20,097 nt of DNA from Burkholderiales bacterium UBA4615 (lineage in GTDB: Bacteria > Pseudomonadota > Gammaproteobacteria > Burkholderiales > Burkholderiaceae_E): NCBI GenBank assembly GCA_002386465.1, contig DGIT01000055.1, positions 26,590-46,686 of the forward strand, read 5' to 3'. The translations under genes and the position numbers were made by a program. The notes under the pieces are model-generated. The model did no database searches. It was given only the letters and a program-made list of their open reading frames with translations, and had not been told where the DNA came from. Below are positions 15,138-20,097 of the stretch, in pieces; positions within the stretch are counted from its first letter, which is position 1; each line of letters starts with the position of its first letter.

Positions 15138-15341
15138 TTGGCCAAACCGAACTACCAGTATGAAAAGCGTCAGCGCGAGCTGGCGAAAAAGGCCAAGAAG
15201 GCCGAAAAAGCAGCCCGCAAGGCCACAGGTGGCGTGGATGGCGAGGGTGAGGGTGAACCCGACTCGCTGCAGGATGCTGCGGGGCTTGCCGATACGCCGG
15301 CTGCGCCGGATGCCACGCCAAGCGGCAGTACTCCAGCGTAA
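15138..15341 (+). CDS. Small lysine-rich conserved protein, TTG start
   Basis: A 67-residue protein with a strongly basic N-terminal half (AKPNYQYEKRQRELAKKAKK, residues 2-21) and an acidic, Pro/Ala-rich tail (GEGEGEPDSLQDAAG to the end). The AKPNY..EKRQRELAKK start recurs, from memory, in small proteins of unknown function in beta- and gammaproteobacteria. The TTG start at 15138 is forced: an in-frame TGA lies six codons upstream (15120-15122) and no ATG or GTG intervenes. GGGGA (15124-15128) is 9 nt upstream. The helical, charged make-up suggests RNA or ribosome binding, but that is a guess. Confidence 0.72.
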   Translation: MAKPNYQYEKRQRELAKKAKKAEKAARKATGGVDGEGEGEPDSLQDAAGLADTPAAPDATPSGSTPA

Positions 15342-15381
15342 TTCAAGGACGCGCGGATCATTTCGCCCCGCGCTGGCCTGC

Positions 15382-15398
15382 GCACCGGGCCCGGGTGC
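15382..15398 (+). terminator. GC-rich imperfect palindrome after the small lysine-rich gene
   Basis: GCACC (15382-15386) and GGTGC (15394-15398) surround a GGGCCCG centre, giving a compact GC-rich hairpin 41 nt after the stop. No T-run follows. It may be a weak terminator or chance in GC-rich DNA. Confidence 0.25.
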
Positions 15399-15421
15399 TC
15401 GGACTGATTGGGCGACTCCCC

Positions 15422-15427
15422 TACAAT
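15422..15427 (+). promoter_or_regulatory. Possible -10 hexamer next to the FAD oxidoreductase start
   Basis: TACAAT lies 7 nt before the ATG at 15435. With no ribosome-binding sequence upstream of that ATG, the message may be leaderless or nearly so. No clear -35 is found at the right distance, so the call is tentative. Confidence 0.35.
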
Positions 15428-15434
15428 CCCTGCT

Positions 15435-16646
15435 ATGGACTCGGTCGATGCGGTGGTAGTCGGAGCAGGGGTGGTCGGACTGGCGATCGCCCGCGCGCTT
15501 GCATTGAGCGGTCGCGAAGTCATGGTGCTCGAGGCCTGCGAGGCCTTCGGGACCGAAACCTCATCGCGCAATTCCGAAGTGATCCATGCGGGCATCTATT
15601 ACCCCACTGGTTCACTCAAGGCGACGCTGTGCGTCACGGGCAAACATCTGCTGTACCGCTATTGCGAGGCGCGCGGTGTGCCGCACCAGCGCATCGGCAA
15701 GGTGCTGGTCGCAGTCGATGACAGCGAACTGCCTGCGCTCGCCAAATACGAAAAACAGGGGCGCATCAATGGTGTGCCGCTGCAGCCGCTCGATGCTGCT
15801 CAGGTGCGCAGACTCGAACCTGAAGTGCGTGCTGTCGCCGGATTGTGGTCAGCCTCCACCGGAATCATCGACAGCCATGCCCTGATGCTGGCCTTGCTGG
15901 GCGATGCAGAATCGGCAGGGGCGATGCTGGTCACACGCACGCCGGTTCAGGGCATCGAGCTCACCGACGACGGGATGATCGTGCGCACGGGCGGCGATCA
16001 GCCGTTGGCCTTGCACTGTCGGATGCTCGTCAATGCGGCCGGGCTGCATGCTCAGTCGCTGGCCAATCGCCTCACGCGGACAGGCTCGGGCGCGCGGCCG
16101 CGTGTGCCGCCGGCCTATTTCGCCAAGGGTCACTATTTCACGCTGGCCGGGCGTACGCCGTTCAAGCATCTGGTCTACCCGATGCCCGATCACGCCGGCT
16201 TGGGTATCCATGTCACCCTTGATCTGGCGGGTCGCTGTCGATTCGGCCCGGATGTCACGGGCTGGCCGCAGGCGCCGGAGTACGCGTTCGAGCCCGGTCT
16301 GCGTGACAAGTTTGCACAGGCGATTCGCCGATACTGGCCCGAGCTGCCCGACGACGCCCTGCAGGAGGGCTACACCGGCGTGCGGCCGAAAGTCAGCGGC
16401 CCGACCGAACCGGCTGGCGATTTTCTGATCGAGGGGCCGGCCGAACATGGTGTGCAGGGTCTGGTCAATCTCTTCGGGATCGAGTCGCCGGGCCTGACGT
16501 CCAGTTTGGCCATCAGCTGGAAAGTCGCCGACATGCTGGGACTGCGCAGACCTGCCGATCTGCCCGAAGGCCCGCTGGGGGCCGACGCCGCCTGCGACGC
16601 GACCAGCCTGCCGGCTGGGCAGGCGGCCGACCACGCCCGCGCCTGA
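15435..16646 (+). CDS. LhgO-like FAD-dependent oxidoreductase (L-2-hydroxyglutarate oxidase family)
   Basis: A 403-residue DAO-fold flavoprotein. The FAD-binding GAGVVG motif is at 10-15 with the ribose-binding Glu in VLEA. The family segment TSSRNSEVIHAGIYYPTGSLKATLC follows and closely resembles LhgO/L2HGDH. Later are LVNAAGLHAQSLA, YFAKGHYFTLAG and EGYTGVRPKV, with a C-terminal NLFGIESPGLTSSLAI. LhgO oxidises L-2-hydroxyglutarate to 2-oxoglutarate and passes electrons to the quinone pool; related enzymes act on other 2-hydroxy acids or on glycerol-3-phosphate. ATG 15435 gives the canonical N-terminus; an upstream TTG (15408) is unlikely. The last 25 or so residues after LRRPADLPEG are low-complexity and probably disordered. 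Confidence 0.85.
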   Translation: MDSVDAVVVGAGVVGLAIARALALSGREVMVLEACEAFGTETSSRNSEVIHAGIYYPTGSLKATLCVTGKHLLYRYCEARGVPHQRIGKVLVAVDDSELPALAKYEKQGRINGVPLQPLDAAQVRRLEPEVRAVAGLWSASTGIIDSHALMLALLGDAESAGAMLVTRTPVQGIELTDDGMIVRTGGDQPLALHCRMLVNAAGLHAQSLANRLTRTGSGARPRVPPAYFAKGHYFTLAGRTPFKHLVYPMPDHAGLGIHVTLDLAGRCRFGPDVTGWPQAPEYAFEPGLRDKFAQAIRRYWPELPDDALQEGYTGVRPKVSGPTEPAGDFLIEGPAEHGVQGLVNLFGIESPGLTSSLAISWKVADMLGLRRPADLPEGPLGADAACDATSLPAGQAADHARA

Positions 16647-16693
16647 GCGCACCGATCCATCCCTTCAGCCCGAACCCGCTCACCGGACGCACC

Positions 16694-17464
16694 ATGTCAG
16701 CTCCCAGCGCAACGCCCACCTGGCGCATCGACTTCGATCACTGGCCTTATCCGTCGATCGTGGCGCATCGCGGTGCCGGCAAGCTTGCCCCCGAGAACAC
16801 GCTGGCTGCCCTGCGTGCAGGTGCTGCGCTTGGGCAGACGATGTTCGAGTTCGACGTCAAGCTCACCGGCGATGGCAAGCCGATCCTGATGCATGACGCC
16901 ACGCTGGATCGGACCACGAGCGGCAGCGGACTGGCGGGGGCGTTCACGCTGTCGGAGATCAGCCAACTCGACGCAGGCACCTGGCACAGTGCCCCCTATG
17001 CGGGCGAGCCGGTCCCCACGTTTGGCAACGTGGCGCGCTGGCTGCGCAGCAATGGACTCATGGCCAATATCGAGATCAAGCCCAGTCCGGGACGAGAGGT
17101 CGAGACTGGTGCGGCCGTGGCGGTAGCGGCGGCCCAGGCCTGGCATGACGCCGTCGTGCCGCCGATGCTCTCGTCGTTTTCAGAGGCTGCACTGGAAGCA
17201 GCGCAGCATGCGGTGCCGATTCTGCCGCGCGCGCTCCTGTTGCATCGGCTGCCGGACGATTGGCCAGCGCGCCTGCATCGCCTGGGGTGTGTCGCGCTCG
17301 ATGCCAATCATCTGGAGCTCACGCCTGAAATAGTGGCCCGCGCCCGCGCAGAAGGGTTTCGTGTGCTGACCTACACGGTCAATGATCCGGCGCGTGCAAG
17401 AACCTTGCTCGGCTGGGGCGTCGACATGGTCATCACCGATGCGGTCGATCAGCTCAGGCCCTGA
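16694..17464 (+). CDS. ugpQ: Cytosolic glycerophosphodiester phosphodiesterase (UgpQ type)
   Basis: This enzyme cleaves glycerophosphodiesters, from phospholipid head groups, into glycerol-3-phosphate and an alcohol. The 256-residue GDPD barrel shows the catalytic set: H25-R26 in AHRGAGKLAPENT, E52 and D54 in FEFDVKLTGDGKPI, H67 in LMHDATLDRTTSG, and NIEIKPSPG further on. It has no signal peptide, which fits cytosolic UgpQ rather than periplasmic GlpQ. The length matches UgpQ (about 250). ATG 16694 follows the previous stop by 47 nt; the ribosome site is weak (CCGGA). A ugp transporter is not in view, but glpK lies 2 kb away on the other strand, consistent with glycerol-3-phosphate use. Confidence 0.92.
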   Translation: MSAPSATPTWRIDFDHWPYPSIVAHRGAGKLAPENTLAALRAGAALGQTMFEFDVKLTGDGKPILMHDATLDRTTSGSGLAGAFTLSEISQLDAGTWHSAPYAGEPVPTFGNVARWLRSNGLMANIEIKPSPGREVETGAAVAVAAAQAWHDAVVPPMLSSFSEAALEAAQHAVPILPRALLLHRLPDDWPARLHRLGCVALDANHLELTPEIVARARAEGFRVLTYTVNDPARARTLLGWGVDMVITDAVDQLRP

Positions 17465-17543
17465 GGCCCAGCGCGCAGACCCATGGCCCGCGACGAATGC
17501 AACATTACGACTTCAACACAACGATGCTGACAGGGAGACCCGG

Positions 17544-18362
17544 ATGGACAAACGAATCGAGCTGACGATTGACGGCGGTGTGGCGCATGTAAAGCTCGTG
17601 CGCGCAGACAAGATGAACGCGCTGGATGCGGCGATGTTTGATGCGCTCGTCGAAACCGGCAAACGTCTCATCACCGAGCCTGGGCTGCGTGCCGTCGTGC
17701 TGTCGGGCGAAGGGCGCGCCTTTTGCGCCGGTCTGGACATGGGCCGGTTTCAGAAGATGGCGGACCAGCCGGGCGATGGCGGCCAGGGCGTCTCCCATGA
17801 AATGCGTCTTGGGCGGCGTACGCACGGCATCTCGAACAACGCACAGTACGCAGTCATGGTGTGGCGCGAGATCCCTGTGCCAGTGATCGCAGCAGTCCAT
17901 GGTGTGGCACTCGGCGGGGGCTTCCAGCTCGCCCTGGGTGCAGATATCCGCTTGGTGGCACCCGATACCCGCATGGCTGTACTCGAGATTAAGTGGGGCC
18001 TGGTTCCGGATATGGGCGGTGTGCTGCTGATGCGTGAACTCGCCCGGGCGGATGTCATTCGGGAGCTCACCTACAGTGGGCGCATGTTCAGCGGTGAAGA
18101 GGCGCAGGCGCTGGGATTTGCCACGCGCGTGTGTGCCGACCCGCTGGCTGAGGCGCTGGCGCTGGCGCGTGATATTGCGGGCAAGAGCCCCGATGCGATT
18201 CGCGCAGCCAAGCGTCTGATGAACCTGCCCAGTGAAGCCGATGCGGCGACCGTGTTGCTGGCCGAATCGCATGAGCAGATCGGCATCATGGGCGGTCGCA
18301 ATCAGGTCGAGGCGGTCACTGCGGGGCTGCAAAAGCGTGCCCCGGTGTTCATCGATCGCTGA
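17544..18362 (+). CDS. Crotonase / enoyl-CoA hydratase family protein lacking one catalytic Glu
   Basis: A 272-residue crotonase-fold protein. The CoA/oxyanion-hole segments are GRAFCAGLDMG (57-67) and HGVALGGGFQLALGADIRL (119-137). The first catalytic glutamate of enoyl-CoA hydratase (GGGxE) is Gln128 here, while the second is kept (E148 in VLEIKWGLVPDMGG). This Q/E pattern occurs, from memory, in a distinct enoyl-CoA-hydratase-like subgroup, so hydratase activity is uncertain. ATG 17544 has GGGAG 6 nt upstream and gives the standard N-terminus MDKRIELTIDGGVA. It is probably cytosolic, handling acyl-CoA. It ends the plus-strand run; a strong palindrome follows the stop. Confidence 0.9.
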   Translation: MDKRIELTIDGGVAHVKLVRADKMNALDAAMFDALVETGKRLITEPGLRAVVLSGEGRAFCAGLDMGRFQKMADQPGDGGQGVSHEMRLGRRTHGISNNAQYAVMVWREIPVPVIAAVHGVALGGGFQLALGADIRLVAPDTRMAVLEIKWGLVPDMGGVLLMRELARADVIRELTYSGRMFSGEEAQALGFATRVCADPLAEALALARDIAGKSPDAIRAAKRLMNLPSEADAATVLLAESHEQIGIMGGRNQVEAVTAGLQKRAPVFIDR

Positions 18363-18384
18363 GTGCGGTGGTGCGGCGTACAGT

Positions 18385-18434
18385 GGCCAGCCGGTGGCTT
18401 GCCGCGGCAAGCCTGTGACGCGTCCAGGCTGGCC
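18385..18434. terminator. Nested palindrome between convergent genes, probable bidirectional terminator
   Basis: GGCTTGCCGCGGCAAGCC (18396-18413) is a perfect 18-bp palindrome that folds as a 7-bp stem with a CGCG loop. Outside it, GGCCAGCC (18385-18392) and GGCTGGCC (18427-18434) are a perfect 8-bp inverted pair, giving a nested two-stem structure. It lies 23 bp after the crotonase stop and 42 bp beyond the EamA gene end, so both transcripts run into it. There is no T-run. It could also be a REP-like element. Confidence 0.6.
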
Positions 18435-18475
18435 TGTGTCGGGAGTCGTGTGCTCCGGCCGCGCTCGAGGCGCGC

Positions 18476-19381
18476 TCAGGGTCGATTGACCAGTCGCAGG
18501 CCGGTTGCCACCAAGGCCAGCGCGATCAGCAGCGTGGGGGTCGCTGTTTCGCCCAGCAAGAGCACGGCGAACGCGACGCCGAAGATGGGCGTCATGAAGG
18601 CGAAGGCTGAAACGCTTGCCGGGGAATAGCGCTGCACCATGACGAACCAGGTGAGATAGCTGAGCGTAGCGACCATCACGGTCTGGTAGGCGAAGGCCAG
18701 CCAGACGGTGGGAGAGGGCGCAAAGATGCCCGGTTCGCCCATCGCCCACGAGATGGCCATCAGCACTGGCGCTGACACCGCCAGCTGGTCGAACAGCGTG
18801 CGTTCGGGACGTTCGTCGCGCAGCCCGGTGCCACGCACGATCAGCGTGGTCAGCGCCCAACCCACCCCCGCAGCCAGGCACAGCAGATCGCCTGCCAGGC
18901 TCGCCTGCGGCCCGCCTTGCACAGGGCGCCCGCTGATGGCGACGCCCAGCCCGATGAAGGCCAGGACCAAACCGATCCAGCGCACCGTGCTCAAGCGCTC
19001 ACCCAGCAGCCAGTGCCCGCCCAGTGCCACCACGAACGGTGCGCTGTAGATCAGGACCGTGCCGTGGGCTGCAGTGGTCATTCCCAGGCCGATGTACATG
19101 CAGACGAACTCGGCTGCAAAGGTCAGGCCCAGTGCCAGACGCCACCGCAGCAGGCCGGGAATGCCGCGCAGGGAGATGCCGCGCAGCCGCATCCAGAGCA
19201 GCAGCAGGCAGGTGGCGCCCACCGATCGCAGACCCGCCTGCCACATCGGTGAAATGCCCTGATTGCCGAATTTGATGGCGATCTGACCCATGCCCCAGAT
19301 GACGCACAGACCGAGCATGATGGCCACGGCAGCGGGGCCCAGCGCTTTGGGACCCGAGCCGGGCGCAGCGGGCCCGCTCAT
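18476..19381 (-). CDS. DMT-superfamily (EamA) transporter
   Basis: A 301-residue inner-membrane protein with about ten membrane helices arranged as two EamA repeats (about 17-145 and 160-295). The first repeat shows LGLCVIWGMGQIAIKFGNQGISP and ALGGHWLLGERLSTVRWIGLVLAFIGLGVAI; the second ends with FGVAFAVLLLGETATPTLLIALALVATGLRL. Such exporters move amino acids, metabolites or drugs; the substrate cannot be told. ATG 19381 overlaps the glpK stop (ATGA), so the two are translationally coupled on the minus strand; a longer start at 19420 would lie deep inside glpK. The 42-bp tail before the palindrome at 18385-18434 has no gene. Confidence 0.9.
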   Translation of the reverse strand: MSGPAAPGSGPKALGPAAVAIMLGLCVIWGMGQIAIKFGNQGISPMWQAGLRSVGATCLLLLWMRLRGISLRGIPGLLRWRLALGLTFAAEFVCMYIGLGMTTAAHGTVLIYSAPFVVALGGHWLLGERLSTVRWIGLVLAFIGLGVAISGRPVQGGPQASLAGDLLCLAAGVGWALTTLIVRGTGLRDERPERTLFDQLAVSAPVLMAISWAMGEPGIFAPSPTVWLAFAYQTVMVATLSYLTWFVMVQRYSPASVSAFAFMTPIFGVAFAVLLLGETATPTLLIALALVATGLRLVNRP

Positions 19382-20097
19382 GCCGCGGACGTTCTGACGC
19401 GGGCGACTGCCTGATGCCACTGCGCCATGCGCGCAGCGGCTTCATCGCGCGACATGGTTGGCTCGAATTGCCGATCGACCTGCCAGTGGCGGGCGATATC
19501 CTGCGGGCTGTCCCAGTATCCGGTGGCCAGTCCCGCCAGACTGGCCGCGCCCAGTGCGGTGGTTTCGAGCACTTTGGGGCGCACGACCGGAACGCCCAGC
19601 AGGTCGGCCTGAAACTGCATCAGCAGATTGTTGGCGCAGGCGCCACCGTCCACGCGCAATTCGGTCAGTGGTTTGTGCGCATCAGCCTGCATCGCACGCA
19701 GCAGGTCTGCGCTTTGAAAGGCGATGGACTCAATGGCTGCCCGTGCGATATGCGCACGGTTTGTGCCGCGTGTGACGCCCAGCAAGGCACCGCGGGCATC
19801 TGCATCCCACCAGGGTGCGCCCAGGCCCGTGAAGGCCGGCACCAGATGGACGCCGGCGGTGTCGCTCACTGAGGCCGCCAGCGGTTCGACTTCGGCTGCA
19901 GTGCGGATCAGTCCCAAGCCGTCACGCAGCCATTGCACGACTGCGCCACCGACAAAGACGCTGCCTTCCAGGGCGAAGTGGCGCTGGGTCAGGCTGGGTG
20001 TCTCGAGGGTCCAGGCGGCGGTGGTGAGCAGCCCGGCACCTGAGACCTGCGGCGTTTCGCCGGTATTCATGAGCAGGAAGCAGCCGGTGCCGTAGGT
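19378..20097 (-). CDS. glpK: Glycerol kinase GlpK, C-terminal part (5' end outside window)
   Basis: GlpK phosphorylates glycerol to glycerol-3-phosphate with ATP in the cytosol. The frame is open to the window edge (the reading enters as TYGTGCFLLMNTGETP, a GlpK hallmark), so about half of the usual 500-residue protein is present (239 residues). The ATP-binding C-terminal domain shows AFTGLGAPWWDADARGALLG, RAAIESIAFQSADLL, LRVDGGACANNLLMQFQADLLG and LETTALGAASLAGLATGYW. The stop overlaps the EamA transporter start. A nearby cytosolic GDPD also yields glycerol-3-phosphate. No glpF or glpD is seen in the window. Confidence 0.96.
   Translation of the reverse strand, partial: TYGTGCFLLMNTGETPQVSGAGLLTTAAWTLETPSLTQRHFALEGSVFVGGAVVQWLRDGLGLIRTAAEVEPLAASVSDTAGVHLVPAFTGLGAPWWDADARGALLGVTRGTNRAHIARAAIESIAFQSADLLRAMQADAHKPLTELRVDGGACANNLLMQFQADLLGVPVVRPKVLETTALGAASLAGLATGYWDSPQDIARHWQVDRQFEPTMSRDEAAARMAQWHQAVARVRTSAA

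Noticed and set aside
17505..18881. Long open frame (458 codons) on the minus strand across the crotonase and the end of the EamA gene
   Set aside because: It spans two recognisable genes and a nested palindrome, lacks domain motifs and is rich in His/Arg as expected for a shadow frame.
1..20097. Mobile elements, CRISPR arrays, toxin-antitoxin or phage-defence genes
   Set aside because: I found no transposase, integrase, regularly spaced repeats or defence-type domains; all sizeable frames are accounted for by metabolic, transport, regulatory or unknown proteins.

Overview
This is a high-GC bacterial chromosome window with tightly packed genes, short intergenic gaps and ATGA start/stop overlaps. 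The mix of purF, an error-prone DnaE2 polymerase, a Liv-type ABC transporter operon with a LysR regulator, and a DUF1272 protein fits a betaproteobacterium, most likely Burkholderiales. That placement rests on general gene content and protein style, not on a marker gene. I see no rRNA, tRNA, CRISPR array, insertion sequence or phage gene.

Layout. 1-1059 is the C-terminal part of purF (+). 1141-4476 is dnaE2 (-), convergent with purF. A near-ideal LexA/SOS box (4499-4518) lies between dnaE2 and the divergent DUF1272 gene (4575-4835, +). 4934-5842 is a LysR regulator (-), divergent from a six-gene plus-strand operon at 5992-11341: a Tat-type substrate-binding protein, livH, livM, livG, livF, and a protein resembling the CnbZ family of 2-aminomuconate-type deaminases. 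The LysR/operon gap holds a perfect 21-bp LysR-type palindrome and a leader hairpin. 11403-11921 (-) is an exported protein of unknown function. 12047-13351 (+) is a tightly coupled trio: cupin, LprI-like periplasmic protein and PPOX-type flavoprotein. 13401-14450 (-) is a membrane VWA (BatA-like) protein. 14651-18362 (+) carries a PaaI-type thioesterase, a small lysine-rich protein, an LhgO-like FAD oxidoreductase, a glycerophosphodiester phosphodiesterase and a crotonase. A strong nested palindrome (18385-18434) separates this run from the minus-strand pair glpK (partial, 19378-20097) and a DMT/EamA transporter (18476-19381).

How the genes work together. The clearest functional unit is LysR plus Liv transporter plus deaminase-like enzyme. 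It looks like a regulated uptake-and-catabolism module for an amino- or imino-containing organic acid whose identity the sequence does not give. The second is the SOS-controlled dnaE2/DUF1272 pair, where LexA control of a DUF1272 protein would be new to me. The right end is general metabolism (acyl-CoA handling, glycerophosphodiester and glycerol use) with no obvious single pathway. Nothing here is convincingly an entirely new class of system. The best candidates for something undescribed are the liv/CnbZ-like operon and the SOS-linked DUF1272 gene.
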